A stretch of DNA of 64,000 bases from Pseudomonas sp. UBA1879 (GCF_002338065.1 NZ_DDHJ01000026.1:1-64000); one strand, 5' to 3'; shown: positions 18,788-27,924, counted from the stretch's first letter. Notes: a model not told the origin generated them from the letters alone. Numbers and translations: made by a program.

Positions 18788-20038
18788 ATGTTCAGACCTC
18801 TTTTTGTATTTATCGGCACGCGTTACACCCGTGCAAAACGCCGTAATCATTTTGTCTCCTTCATTTCCCTGACGTCGATGATCGGTCTCGCCCTGGGCGT
18901 CGTGGTGATGATAGTCGTGTTATCGGTCATGAACGGCTTCGATCATGAGATGCGCACCCGCGTCCTTGGCATGGTGCCCCATGCGACCATCGAATCCGGC
19001 GAGCCGATCAGCGACTGGCAGAGCCTCGCCGCCAAGGTCAAGCAGAACCCGCAGGTCGAGGCCATCGCGCCCTTCACCCAGGTGCAAGGTCTGCTGACCA
19101 ACAACGGCAACGTGCAGAAAATCCTGCTCAATGCCATCGACCCCGTGCAGGAGCGCAAGGTTTCCATTATTGATGGCTTCATGAAGCAGGGCCGGCTCGA
19201 CGATCTGGTGTCCGGCGGCTTTGGCGTGGTCATCGGCGACAAGGCCGCCACCAAGCTGGGCGTCGGCATCGGCGACAAGGTCACCTTCGTTTCGCCTGAA
19301 GTCACGGTCACACCGGCCGGGATGTTCCCGCGTATGAAGCGCTTCACCGTGGTCGGGATCTTCCATGTCGGCGCGGGCGAACTGGACGGCTACCTCGGCG
19401 TGACCAACCTTCAGGACCTGGCGCGTCTGCACCGCTGGAAGCCTGATCAGGTGCAGGGGCTGCGGCTGAAGTTCACCGACCTGTTCAAAGCGCCGCGCAC
19501 CGCCTACGACATTGCCCAGAGCCTGGGCGACCACCAGTATTACTCCCGCGACTGGACCCGTACCCACGGCAATCTGTATCAGGCCATCGGCATGGAGAAA
19601 TCCATCATCGGCCTTTTGCTGCTGCTGATCGTGGCGGTGGCGGCGTTCAACATCATTTCGACGCTGGTGATGGTGGTCAATGACAAGCGCGGCGACATCG
19701 CGATCCTGCGCACGCTGGGGGCGACGCCGGGGCAGATCATGCGCATTTTCATGGTGCAGGGCACGGTGATCGGTGTGGTCGGCACGGCCATCGGCGCAGG
19801 TGTCGGCATCCTTGCGGCGCTGAACGTCAGTTCGGCGATTTCTGCGCTGGAAGGGCTGATCGGCCACAAGTTTCTCAACGCGGATGTCTATTTCATCGAC
19901 TATCTGCCTTCGCAATTGATGACCGAAGACGTGCTGATGGTCTGCGGCGCGGCGTTGGTCCTGAGTTTCCTCGCCACCTTGTATCCCGCCTGGCGTGCCG
20001 CGCGCACCCAGCCGGCGGAGGCGCTACGTTATGAGTGA
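18788..20038 (+). CDS. lolC: Lipoprotein-releasing ABC permease LolC
   Basis: A 416-residue inner-membrane subunit of the LolCDE complex, which extracts outer-membrane lipoproteins and passes them to LolA. One transmembrane helix lies near the N-terminus (after FIGTRYTRAKRRNHF), a periplasmic domain occupies about 45-260, and three helices lie at the C-terminus with the conserved NDKRGDIAILRTLGATPGQI coupling region. It ends by overlapping the lolD start. It is closely similar to the lolE product of the same operon and starts with the same MFRPL. The C versus E labels follow gene order. Confidence 0.95.
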   Translation: MFRPLFVFIGTRYTRAKRRNHFVSFISLTSMIGLALGVVVMIVVLSVMNGFDHEMRTRVLGMVPHATIESGEPISDWQSLAAKVKQNPQVEAIAPFTQVQGLLTNNGNVQKILLNAIDPVQERKVSIIDGFMKQGRLDDLVSGGFGVVIGDKAATKLGVGIGDKVTFVSPEVTVTPAGMFPRMKRFTVVGIFHVGAGELDGYLGVTNLQDLARLHRWKPDQVQGLRLKFTDLFKAPRTAYDIAQSLGDHQYYSRDWTRTHGNLYQAIGMEKSIIGLLLLLIVAVAAFNIISTLVMVVNDKRGDIAILRTLGATPGQIMRIFMVQGTVIGVVGTAIGAGVGILAALNVSSAISALEGLIGHKFLNADVYFIDYLPSQLMTEDVLMVCGAALVLSFLATLYPAWRAARTQPAEALRYE

Positions 20039-20729
20039 GTCGGGCATGAGTGATAAAGCTGTACTGAGTTGCCGCAACCTGGGCAAATCCTACGAGGAAG
20101 GCCCGGAATCCGTGGTGGTGTTGTCGGGCCTGCAACTGGAGCTGCACCCGGGCGAGCGCGTGGCGATCGTCGGCAGCTCCGGCTCAGGCAAGAGCACCTT
20201 GCTCAACCTGCTGGGCGGGCTGGACACGCCGACTGAAGGCAGCGTCTGGCTGGCAGGCGAAGAGTTGTCCGCACTCAACGAAAAGGCCCGGGGTCTGTTG
20301 CGCAACCGGGCGCTGGGTTTCGTTTATCAGTTCCATCACCTGCTGCCGGAGTTCACCGCGCTGGAGAACGTCTGCATGCCGCTGCTGATCGGCAAGACCC
20401 CAATCCCCGAAGCCCGGCAACGCGCCACGGCATTGCTGGAGCGGGTAGGGCTCAAGCACCGTCTGGCGCACAAACCCTCTGAGCTGTCCGGGGGCGAGCG
20501 TCAACGCGTGGCCATTGCCCGTGCGCTGGTGAATCAGCCAGGGTTGGTGATGCTCGACGAGCCCACCGGCAACCTCGACTCCCACACCGCTCAAGGCATT
20601 CAAGACCTGATGCTGGAACTCAGCACCTCGTCGCGCACTGCGTTTCTGGTGGTGACCCACGACTTGTCGCTGGCTCGCCAGATGGACCGCGTGTGGCGCC
20701 TGGAAGAAGGCCGTCTCGTCGAGGCGTGA
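20031..20729 (+). CDS. lolD: Lipoprotein-releasing ABC ATPase LolD
   Basis: The ATPase of LolCDE. Visible are Walker A GSSGSGKST (about 47-55), the LolD-type Q-loop region FVYQFHHLLPEFTALENV, the signature LSGGERQRVAIARAL (about 152) and Walker B VMLDEPTGNLDS. I chose ATG 20031 because GGCGGAGG sits 9-10 bases before it, giving 232 residues and an 8-base overlap with lolC. An ATG at 20046 would give 227 residues, the length I recall for other LolD proteins, so the start is uncertain by five codons. Confidence 0.95.
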   Translation: MSESGMSDKAVLSCRNLGKSYEEGPESVVVLSGLQLELHPGERVAIVGSSGSGKSTLLNLLGGLDTPTEGSVWLAGEELSALNEKARGLLRNRALGFVYQFHHLLPEFTALENVCMPLLIGKTPIPEARQRATALLERVGLKHRLAHKPSELSGGERQRVAIARALVNQPGLVMLDEPTGNLDSHTAQGIQDLMLELSTSSRTAFLVVTHDLSLARQMDRVWRLEEGRLVEA

Positions 20730-20794
20730 TGAATTGAACCCGACGCCTGTAACCGGGCGTCGGGGTGTTCCTATTTAGCTACGGTGCTCCACGA

Positions 20795-22039
20795 ATGTTC
20801 AGACCGTTATCCATTTTCATCGGCACGCGCTACACCCGGGCCAAGCGCCGTAACCACTTCATCTCGTTCATTTCGATGACCTCGATGATCGGGTTGGCGC
20901 TGGGTGTGCTGGCGATGATCGTCGTGCTGTCCGTGATGAATGGTTTCCAGCAGGAAATGAGCTCGCGGATCCTCGGCATGGTGCCCCATGCGGTCATCGA
21001 CGGGGTCAAGCCGCTGGACGACTGGAAACCTGCCGCCGACGCGGCGTTGAAGAACCCGCAGGTCACGGCCGCCGTGCCCTTCACGCAAATGGACGGCATG
21101 CTGTCGTACAAGGGATCGATGCAGCCGATCGAGATCAACGGCGTCGACCCCGCCCTGGAATCCCAGGTTTCCATCGTCACTCAACACATCGTTCAGGGTC
21201 GCCTTCAGGATCTGAAGGCCGGCGAGTTCGGCGTGGTCATCGGAGAGATCACGGCGCGACGTTTCAGGCTGAACGTCGGCGACAAAATCACCCTGATCGT
21301 CCCCGAGATCAGCAACGATCCGGGGGGCATCACTCCGCGCCTGCAGCGTCTGACCGTGGTTGGCGTGTTCAAGGTGGGCGCCGAGCTGGACGGTTCGATG
21401 GCACTGGTCAACGTCGCCGATGCCGCGACGATCAAGCGCTGGCAGCCGAATCAGGTGCAGGGCGTGCGCCTGGCGCTGACTGATCTGTACGCCGCGCCGC
21501 AGGTGTCCAGCGCCATTGCGGGCGGGCTGGGCGCAGACTACAAGGCCGATGACTGGACCCACACCCAAGGCAGTCTGTTCAGCGCGATGAAAATGGAAAA
21601 GACCATGATCGGTCTGCTGTTGCTGATGATCGTCGCGGTGGCGGCCTTTAACATCATCGCCACCCTGATCATGGTGGTGAACGACAAGGGCGCCGACATC
21701 GCGATTCTGCGCACCATTGGCGCCACGCCCCGGCAGATCATGACGATCTTCATGGTGCAAGGGTCGGTGATCGGCGTCATCGGTACGATCATCGGCGGCG
21801 CGCTGGGTGTGGTCGCGGCCATCAACGTCAGCCAACTGGTGGGCTGGGTCGAGCGCGTCACCGGCCAGCACATCTTCACCTCGGACGTGTATTTCATCAG
21901 CAACCTGCCGTCGAAACTGGAAGGCAGCGACGTGGTGATGATCTGCGCCGCGGGGCTGATCCTGAGCTTTCTGGCGACGATTTACCCTGCCTATCGCGCG
22001 TCGCAGATTCAGCCCGCCCATGCGTTGCGGTATGAGTAA
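20795..22039 (+). CDS. lolE: Lipoprotein-releasing ABC permease LolE
   Basis: A 414-residue permease paralogous to LolC, with the same N-terminal helix, periplasmic domain and three C-terminal helices (KMEKTMIGLLLLMIVAVAAF, then NDKGADIAILRTIGATPRQI). I chose ATG 20795 because the product then begins MFRPLSIFIGTRYTRAKRRNH, as in LolC. A GTG at 20765 would add ten unrelated residues. It lies 65 bases after lolD in the lolCDE operon and is followed by a REPIN element. Confidence 0.95.
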   Translation: MFRPLSIFIGTRYTRAKRRNHFISFISMTSMIGLALGVLAMIVVLSVMNGFQQEMSSRILGMVPHAVIDGVKPLDDWKPAADAALKNPQVTAAVPFTQMDGMLSYKGSMQPIEINGVDPALESQVSIVTQHIVQGRLQDLKAGEFGVVIGEITARRFRLNVGDKITLIVPEISNDPGGITPRLQRLTVVGVFKVGAELDGSMALVNVADAATIKRWQPNQVQGVRLALTDLYAAPQVSSAIAGGLGADYKADDWTHTQGSLFSAMKMEKTMIGLLLLMIVAVAAFNIIATLIMVVNDKGADIAILRTIGATPRQIMTIFMVQGSVIGVIGTIIGGALGVVAAINVSQLVGWVERVTGQHIFTSDVYFISNLPSKLEGSDVVMICAAGLILSFLATIYPAYRASQIQPAHALRYE

Positions 22040-22099
22040 GATGCTGAGGCCTCGCAGACTTTAGCCAACGCTCACGTGTGCTCTCTCGCGTGTGCCTGG

Positions 22100-22232
22100 T
22101 AGGAGCGTGGCTTGTCCCGCGATCTGACACGCGTAGCGGCAGCAAATCCTTTCGATGCGTTTTGTCTGACACAGCTGGACGTATGGGTGTGCTGCCGGTC
22201 CCCGGCAGATCGCGGGACAGGCCACGCTCCTA
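22100..22232. repeat. REPIN element (paired REP sequences)
   Basis: Inverted arms of about 25 bases begin TAGGAGCGTGGCTTGTCCCG at 22100 and end CGGGACAGGCCACGCTCCTA at 22232, separated by about 83 bases. This is the layout of Pseudomonas REP doublets mobilised by RAYT transposases. It lies between lolE and the end of the leftward sensor kinase gene, and no RAYT gene is nearby. Confidence 0.85.
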
Positions 22233-22249
22233 CAGAGGGTGTGTCGATT

Positions 22250-23608
22250 TCAGATGGGCAACTCGATGCAAAACCGCGTCACGCCCTGTTGCGACTCACA
22301 GTCGATCCTCCCGCCATGGGCCTTGATGATCGACTGAGTGATTGCCAGCCCCAGCCCCGCATGCTCACTGCTGCCTTCATGGCGCGCCGGATCGGCCCGA
22401 TAGAAGCGGTCGAACAGCTTCGGCAGCACCTCGGCCGGAATCATCTGCCCGGTGTTTTCAATGCGAATGCCCACATGGTGAGCGGATGAATCCAAGGTCA
22501 CCGACACCCGGCCCTGGGCGGGCGTGAAGCGCAGGGCATTGTCCAGCAGGTTGGACAAGGCACGGCGCAGCATGTGTCGGTCACCCTTAAATGAGGCGTC
22601 CCCTTTGCGGGTGAGTGTGATCTGAGCTTCCTCAGCCACCGGCAGGAAAAACTCCAGCAGCGCCTCGACCTCGTCGCCCAGCACCAGCGATTCGCGTTTG
22701 GGGTTCAGCAACCCATGCTCGGCCTTGGCCAGGTACAGCATGTCGTTGACCATTTGCGCCATGCCTTGCAGTTCTTCCAGATTCCCTAGCAGCGCTTCGC
22801 GGTATTCGGCCACATCGCGCGGGCGCGTGAGCGTGACCTGGGTATGGGTCAGCAGATTTGACAGGGGGGTGCGCAGCTCGTGAGCGATGTCAGCTGAAAA
22901 GGCCGACAGCCGCTGAAAGGCATCGTCGAGACGGCCCAGCATGGCATTGAACGCTTGGCTCAATTCCGCCAACTCGGCCGGCATGTTGGCGTGTGGCAGC
23001 CGGGTCATCAGGGAGCTGGCCGAGACCCCGGCGGCGACCTCACTCATTTCACGCAGCGGGCGTAGACCGCTGCGTGCCGCCCAGGCGCCGAGCAGCGCCG
23101 TCGCCAGTGCTGACAGGCCCACGGTCAGCCAGATCAGGTGCTGCATGCGCTCCAGAAAATGCTGGTGATGGGTGATGTCCAGCAGCAAGGTCAGCTGGGG
23201 GGAATCGCGCTGCCCCGGACTTAAGGCTACCGTGTAGGCGCGGTAGGCCGTGCCGTTGTCGGTCAAGGTGTGCAGACCGTCATGGGCCGAGGTCGTGGCT
23301 ATCGACGAAGTGAGGCTGTCGAACCAAAGCGCGCCATCCGGGCCGCGAACCTGTAAGGCCAAGTCTGGCGAATGCGCCAGTTCGCCCTGCAGGGCGTAAC
23401 GGTGCTCACTGAGCTGTTCAGGGCTGGAAATCCCCCTCAAGGCGTCGCGCAGGGTCGGCAACTTGCTGTCGAGCAGTTGCTGATCCAGCTCCATGAAGTG
23501 GCTCTCGCTCGCCCGGTTGAACAGCACGCCCGCGGTCAACGAAACCACCGCCGTGCAGGCCGCGAACAGCAGGGCCAACCGACTGCCCAGCGATAGGCGC
23601 CTGACCAT
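22250..23608 (-). CDS. Copper/heavy-metal-type sensor histidine kinase
   Basis: A 452-residue membrane kinase of the CusS/CopS type. It has an N-terminal helix (about 8-28), a periplasmic sensor domain, a second helix (about 157-177) and a HAMP segment. The phosphoacceptor is in DIAHELRTPLSNLL (His about 242), and the ATPase region has NLLDNALRF and HAGLGLAITQSIIKAHGG. Its ATG overlaps the stop of the response regulator gene by one base (TGATG), so the two are translated together. The cupredoxin gene across the divergent promoter supports copper sensing. Confidence 0.92.
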   Translation of the reverse strand: MVRRLSLGSRLALLFAACTAVVSLTAGVLFNRASESHFMELDQQLLDSKLPTLRDALRGISSPEQLSEHRYALQGELAHSPDLALQVRGPDGALWFDSLTSSIATTSAHDGLHTLTDNGTAYRAYTVALSPGQRDSPQLTLLLDITHHQHFLERMQHLIWLTVGLSALATALLGAWAARSGLRPLREMSEVAAGVSASSLMTRLPHANMPAELAELSQAFNAMLGRLDDAFQRLSAFSADIAHELRTPLSNLLTHTQVTLTRPRDVAEYREALLGNLEELQGMAQMVNDMLYLAKAEHGLLNPKRESLVLGDEVEALLEFFLPVAEEAQITLTRKGDASFKGDRHMLRRALSNLLDNALRFTPAQGRVSVTLDSSAHHVGIRIENTGQMIPAEVLPKLFDRFYRADPARHEGSSEHAGLGLAITQSIIKAHGGRIDCESQQGVTRFCIELPI

Positions 23609-24288
23609 CAGAGGCTGCGCGCTTCGAGCACGTAACCCATGCCGCGTACGGTGTGGATCAGCTTGTTGGGGTAATCGTCGTCGACTTTCAGCCGCAGACG
23701 GCGGATGGCGACTTCAATCACATTGGTGTCGCTGTCGAAGTTCATGTCCCAGACTTGCGAGGCGATCAGCGACTTGGGCAGCACTTCGCCCTGACGGCGC
23801 AGCATCAGTTCCAGCAGGGCGAACTCTTTGGCCGTAAGGTCAATGCGCTGACCGCTGCGCTCGACGCGGCGGCGTAACAGGTCCAGCCGCAGGTCCGCCA
23901 GTTGCAGCTGGGTTTCCGCGGGCGCGCTGCCGCCTCTGCGCAACAGGCTGCGGACACGGGCGAGCAGCTCGGAAAACGCGAAGGGCTTCACCAGATAATC
24001 GTCGGCGCCCAGTTCCAGGCCCCGCACCCGGTCTTCGACCGCGTCGCGGGCAGTCAAGAACAGCACCGGCGTGTCGAGGCCGGCGCTGCGCAGGGCGTGC
24101 AGAATCTGCCAGCCATCCCGGCCCGGCAGCATCACGTCCAGAATCACCAGCGCGTAATCACCGGTCAGTGCCATGTGCTGGCCGCCGATGCCGTCTGCGA
24201 CGAGTTCGGCGTTGAACCCCGCTTCAGTCAGGCCTTGGCGCAGGTAGTGGCCGGTTTTGGCTTGATCTTCGATGATCAGTAATTTCAT
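23608..24288 (-). CDS. OmpR-family response regulator, CopR/CusR type
   Basis: A 226-residue regulator with an N-terminal receiver domain and a C-terminal winged-helix DNA-binding domain. The phosphoacceptor is Asp51 (VILDVMLPG), the conserved Thr is in FLTARD and the Lys in YLVKPFAFSELLARV. The C-terminal half (VIEVAIRRLRLKVDD, then IHTVRGMGYVLE) is typical of heavy-metal regulators. It is the first gene of the leftward pair with the kinase and is divergent from a cupredoxin gene, with a palindromic candidate binding site between them. Confidence 0.93.
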   Translation of the reverse strand: MKLLIIEDQAKTGHYLRQGLTEAGFNAELVADGIGGQHMALTGDYALVILDVMLPGRDGWQILHALRSAGLDTPVLFLTARDAVEDRVRGLELGADDYLVKPFAFSELLARVRSLLRRGGSAPAETQLQLADLRLDLLRRRVERSGQRIDLTAKEFALLELMLRRQGEVLPKSLIASQVWDMNFDSDTNVIEVAIRRLRLKVDDDYPNKLIHTVRGMGYVLEARSL

Positions 24289-24363
24289 GGGTGACTCATC
24301 GCTTCCAGTAACACGTCAATCGTCGCGGATTTATAACGCGAGCGGGCGAGCAGGTGCTCAAGC

Positions 24364-24377
24364 TTACAAAGTTGTAA
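24364..24377. promoter_or_regulatory. Candidate operator for the copper response regulator
   Basis: A perfect inverted repeat TTACAA-AG-TTGTAA lies in the 162-base gap between the regulator gene and the cupredoxin gene. CusR/CopR-type regulators recognise TGACA/TTACA-like half sites, so this is a reasonable operator serving both directions. Identified by eye only. Confidence 0.5.
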
Positions 24378-24450
24378 TCTCGCGGTCAGCTGATTGCCAG
24401 TCGCGTCGGCCTACCTTAGGGTCATCGATTGTCGTTGATTGGAGATTGCC

Positions 24451-24957
24451 ATGTTCGCTCGTTTTGTCGCTGCTGCCGTGTTGCTGGGTGTGAGCCTGTC
24501 GTCTCAAGCATCTCCCGGCGAGCATTTTGACTTCGGCCACCCAGCGCGGGCTGATCAGGCGACACGCACGGTCGAGTTGACCCTGGGCGACATGTATTTC
24601 GAACCCAAGGCGCTGAACGTCAAAGAGGGTGAGACCGTGCATTTCGTGCTGGTGAACAAGGGCCAACTGCTTCACGAGTTCAACCTCGGCGATGCGGCCA
24701 TGCATGCCGCGCATCAACAGGAGATGCTGAAGATGGTTGCCAGTGGCATGTTGACGTCGACTGGCATGAAACATGACATGGCCGGGATGGATCACAGTGC
24801 CATGAAGCATGACGACCCCAACAGCGTGCTGGTCGAGCCGGGCAAGACCGCCGAATTGACTTGGACGTTCACCAAGGCCACCGACCTGGAGTTCGCCTGC
24901 AACTTGCCGGGCCACTATCAGGCGGGCATGGTCGGCAAGGTGTCGATTGCCGAGTAA
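24451..24957 (+). CDS. Periplasmic cupredoxin, CopI-like copper-tolerance protein
   Basis: A 168-residue protein with a signal peptide (cleavage after SSQA). The cupredoxin fold shows LTLGDMYFEPKALNVKEGETVHFVLVNKG with the first copper His in LLHEF, and the C-terminal ligand loop FACNLPGHYQAGM (Cys, His, Met). An insertion around residues 100-125 is rich in Met and His (MKHDMAGMDHSAMKHDD), typical of copper-binding proteins such as CopI. I chose ATG 24451 because GGAGA lies just upstream; a TTG at 24439 would add four residues. The divergent two-component system probably controls it. Confidence 0.88.
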   Translation: MFARFVAAAVLLGVSLSSQASPGEHFDFGHPARADQATRTVELTLGDMYFEPKALNVKEGETVHFVLVNKGQLLHEFNLGDAAMHAAHQQEMLKMVASGMLTSTGMKHDMAGMDHSAMKHDDPNSVLVEPGKTAELTWTFTKATDLEFACNLPGHYQAGMVGKVSIAE

Positions 24958-25038
24958 TCGCTGAAAGGGCGGGACAAAACCTATAAACTCGGCGGTCAGG
25001 ATTTCACATCAGCCCTTTTATCGTTTTCAGGTCCCGCC

Positions 25039-25869
25039 ATGCATCCCGCAGCCGAACATTCGCCGCTGGGCAAGTCCAGTGAATACATCGCCACCTACAC
25101 ACCGTCCCTGCTGTTTCCCATTCCCCGCGCCGCCAAGTGGGCGGAGCTGGGGCTGACCGCCGAGACGCTGCCGTATCAGGGTGTCGATTTCTGGAATTGC
25201 TACGAACTGTCGTGGTTGCTGCCGTCGGGCAAGCCGGTGGTGGCCATCGGGGAATTCAGCATTCCCGCGGATTCGCCGAACATCATCGAATCCAAATCCT
25301 TCAAGCTGTACCTCAACTCCTTGAACCAGACACCCTTCGCCTCCGAGGCCGACGTGGTGGCCACGTTGGAGAAGGACCTGTCTGCCGCCGCAGGCAAGCC
25401 GGTAGGGGTGCACATCCGCTCATTGAAAGACATCGAAGCGGAGGGCATCGTGGCGGTGCCTGGTGTGTGCGTCGATGATCTGGACGTGACCATCAGCAGC
25501 TACGACCGGCCGCAGCCTGAGTTGCTGCGCTGCGATGAGTCCCGAGTGGTCGAAGAGGCGCTGCACAGTCACCTGCTCAAGTCGAACTGCCCTGTCACCA
25601 GCCAGCCCGACTGGGGCAGCGTTGCCGTGGACTATCGGGGTGCAGCGCTGGATCACGCCAGCTTTCTGGCCTACATCGTCAGCTTCCGTCAGCATTCGGA
25701 CTTCCACGAACAGTGCGTCGAACGCATCTTCATGGACCTGCAACAGCTGCTGAAACCGGAAAAACTGACGGTGTATGCGCGTTACGTGCGACGTGGCGGG
25801 CTGGACATCAATCCGTACCGCAGCACCGATACCCTGACTCTGAAGAATGGGCGGTTGGCTCGGCAGTAA
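25039..25869 (+). CDS. queF: NADPH-dependent preQ0 reductase QueF
   Basis: A 276-residue enzyme that reduces 7-cyano-7-deazaguanine to preQ1 in queuosine biosynthesis. This is the long (two-domain) QueF form. The N-terminal half has the QueF motif ESKSFKLYLNSLNQ. The C-terminal half has the catalytic cysteine Cys184 in SNCPVTSQPDWGSV. No preQ1 riboswitch-like structure is apparent in the 81 bases upstream. It appears to be a single-gene unit. Confidence 0.97.
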   Translation: MHPAAEHSPLGKSSEYIATYTPSLLFPIPRAAKWAELGLTAETLPYQGVDFWNCYELSWLLPSGKPVVAIGEFSIPADSPNIIESKSFKLYLNSLNQTPFASEADVVATLEKDLSAAAGKPVGVHIRSLKDIEAEGIVAVPGVCVDDLDVTISSYDRPQPELLRCDESRVVEEALHSHLLKSNCPVTSQPDWGSVAVDYRGAALDHASFLAYIVSFRQHSDFHEQCVERIFMDLQQLLKPEKLTVYARYVRRGGLDINPYRSTDTLTLKNGRLARQ

Positions 25870-25986
25870 AGGTGTTCGCGGGATCTGCTTTCAAGTGTGG
25901 CGTGCCACTTTCAGGTGCCTGGCCAAGATGACCAGTGAGTAAGCACGCCCACTCTCCCAACGCTGTTCTGCGTCAGTCCGACCTGA

Positions 25987-26250
25987 TCAAATCCCGATAT
26001 TCCCCAACGTCTGCACGATATTGCGCAACGTCCCGGCGATGGTGGGGTGTTCGACTTCGAAACGCTCGACCGCGAGGTTGACGCCGTCGGCCAGGTTGTT
26101 GTCAGGAATGGTTTTCTCGACCTCGATCTCGGCCTGGATCTGCGCCATCAACGTGTGCAGATCAGCGCGTTCTTCTTCGGTCATCGGCGGGTTCTGCTCC
26201 AGTTGCTCGCGCAGGGTGTCGAGTTGGGCTTGCAGTTCGCGGGCGGGCAT
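25987..26250 (-). CDS. DUF4404 family protein
   Basis: An 87-residue acidic, helical protein (MPARELQAQLDTLREQLEQ start, closing HPTIAGTLRNIVQTLGNIGI) that matches the DUF4404 family as I know it. The N-terminal half is a likely coiled coil. There is no signal peptide or membrane segment. GGGAG precedes the ATG. Its function is unknown. The adjacent HAD-fold gene is on the same strand about 108 bases upstream. Confidence 0.8.
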   Translation of the reverse strand: MPARELQAQLDTLREQLEQNPPMTEEERADLHTLMAQIQAEIEVEKTIPDNNLADGVNLAVERFEVEHPTIAGTLRNIVQTLGNIGI

Positions 26251-26358
26251 AGGGTGCTCCCTTTATGAATAGTCTCTGCATGGACCTCGGCGTTTCGGCA
26301 AAGGTCCTTTGGCGATAAGACTAATCCACAGTGGAGGTTCTTGCCCGGCCCTGATCGA

Positions 26359-26994
26359 TCAGGGCTTTTCGGCCTTCAGTCGACGCAGGGCAATGTCCGC
26401 CAGGCAGGATTCCAGCTCGGCCAGATGGTCGATGACCGAATGCGCGCCCGTCGCGTAAAGCTCCAGGGTGGCGCGCCCCCGCAGGCGCTCGCGCTCCAGG
26501 TCGCTGACAGCGTCCCATTGCGCCGGAGAAAGCCCACACAGCGGACCGCATGACGCGAGGCCAACCGTCCACAGACCAGCATTAAGCCCGGCCTTGAGCA
26601 AGCGAGGGTCGCCGCTCACCAACACGCAGCCGTCCAGTTGGGCAACGTTCAGGGTCATCAGCGCCTGCCAGCAAGCATCAGGCGCGGGCCAGTGGTGATT
26701 AGCGCTGGGCGTCGGTTGTACCCATCCGGCCAGTGGCGCGGCCAATTGTTCGGCGATGGAGGTGGGGTATTCGTCGATCCAGGCGCAGGGAACGCCTTGC
26801 TGCTTGAGCCGCTTCAACGCGGCCAGCGCCCCTGGCGTGGGGTGGGAAAAGGACGTGGCGTCCTGCGAGATGAACGCTTGACCGTCTCCGCTGCGCAGCG
26901 TCCGGGCCTGCGCGCCAAAATCGACCAGGCAGCCGCTCAGGCCAAACAGCACAGCGGTGAACGACGGGGCAGGGGCGGCGACCGGGGCAAGCAT
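26359..26994 (-). CDS. HAD-fold protein lacking the catalytic aspartates
   Basis: A 211-residue protein related to phosphonoacetaldehyde-hydrolase-like HAD proteins. The N-terminal strand reads AVLFGLSGCLVDF where HAD enzymes have VLFDLDGTLVDF, so the nucleophilic Asp is Gly and the acid/base Asp is Ser. The later regions (CVLVSGDPRLLKAGLNAGLWTVGLASCG) keep the HAD Lys/Asp loop shape. I chose ATG 26994 because AGAGGGAA lies ahead of it, rather than the upstream in-frame start at 27009. It is probably a non-catalytic member. Its substrate and role are unknown. Confidence 0.75.
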   Translation of the reverse strand: MLAPVAAPAPSFTAVLFGLSGCLVDFGAQARTLRSGDGQAFISQDATSFSHPTPGALAALKRLKQQGVPCAWIDEYPTSIAEQLAAPLAGWVQPTPSANHHWPAPDACWQALMTLNVAQLDGCVLVSGDPRLLKAGLNAGLWTVGLASCGPLCGLSPAQWDAVSDLERERLRGRATLELYATGAHSVIDHLAELESCLADIALRRLKAEKP

Positions 26995-27195
26995 GAAATT
27001 CCCTCTCAAATGCCCATGACGCTAAGGGAGTTTCATGACAGTGCGATGACCGACAGGTGACATTGTGAGCAGATGTTTAAAGAACGGCGTATTCCGTCAG
27101 TGTTCGGCGACGTAAATACTGACAGAACGCTTTATACTCTCGCCTTTGGTTGGGGGGCGTAGCCCGCTTCATCACTTTGACTGGGAGTCTTTGCT

Positions 27196-27897
27196 ATGCC
27201 CGTGACCGGTGCAGGCTTTATCAATCGTCTGGCTCGAACGTGTTTTTGGGCCGGTTTGGCCTTGGTGCCCATGGCCGCTCAAGCCGCCGAAGATGATCCA
27301 TGGGAAGGCGTCAACCGCGCGATCTTCCGCTTCAACGACACCGTCGACACCTATGCGTTGAAACCCATTGCCCAAGGCTATGAGTTCATCACGCCGCAGT
27401 TCCTGGAAGACGGCATCCACAATATGTTCAAGAACATCGGTGAAGTCACCAACTTCGCCAACGACGTGCTGCAAGCCAAGCCTGAAGCCGCAGGGGTCGA
27501 TACCGCTCGCCTGATCGTCAACACTACGTTCGGTCTGCTGGGTTTCTTCGATGTCGGCACCAAGATGGGCCTGCAGCGCAATGACGAAGATTTCGGTCAG
27601 ACACTGGGCCACTGGGGCGTCGGCAGCGGGCCGTTCGTGATGCTGCCGTTCTTCGGCCCGAGCACCGTGCGCGACGCGTTCGCCAAATACCCGGACACCT
27701 ACACCGCACCGTACCGCTACATTGACCACGTGCCGACCCGTAACACGGCGTTTGGCGTGAGTGTGGTGGACACCCGCGCCAGCCTGCTGTCGGCCGAGAA
27801 GCTGATCAACGGCGACAAATACATCTTCATCCGAAACGCCTACCTGCAGAACCGCGAGTTCAAGGTCAAGGATGGCAAGGTGGTTGACGATTTTTAA
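27196..27897 (+). CDS. mlaA: MlaA (VacJ) phospholipid-transport protein
   Basis: A 233-residue protein of the MlaA family, which with MlaBCDEF keeps phospholipids out of the outer leaflet of the outer membrane. The family signature DPWEGVNRAIFRFNDTVD opens the mature protein and NTTFGLLGFFDVG follows. The export signal ends MAAQAAEDDPW with an AQA cleavage site and no cysteine there, so the usual lipobox is absent and it may be a soluble or otherwise anchored form. GGGAG lies upstream of the ATG and a strong terminator downstream. Confidence 0.93.
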   Translation: MPVTGAGFINRLARTCFWAGLALVPMAAQAAEDDPWEGVNRAIFRFNDTVDTYALKPIAQGYEFITPQFLEDGIHNMFKNIGEVTNFANDVLQAKPEAAGVDTARLIVNTTFGLLGFFDVGTKMGLQRNDEDFGQTLGHWGVGSGPFVMLPFFGPSTVRDAFAKYPDTYTAPYRYIDHVPTRNTAFGVSVVDTRASLLSAEKLINGDKYIFIRNAYLQNREFKVKDGKVVDDF

Positions 27898-27924
27898 GCG
27901 CGCCTGACCGCTGGCCGGATATAG

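Noticed and set aside
25008..25038. preQ1 riboswitch ahead of queF
   Set aside because: No stem-loop and A-rich tail pattern of a preQ1 aptamer is visible in the 81 bases upstream.
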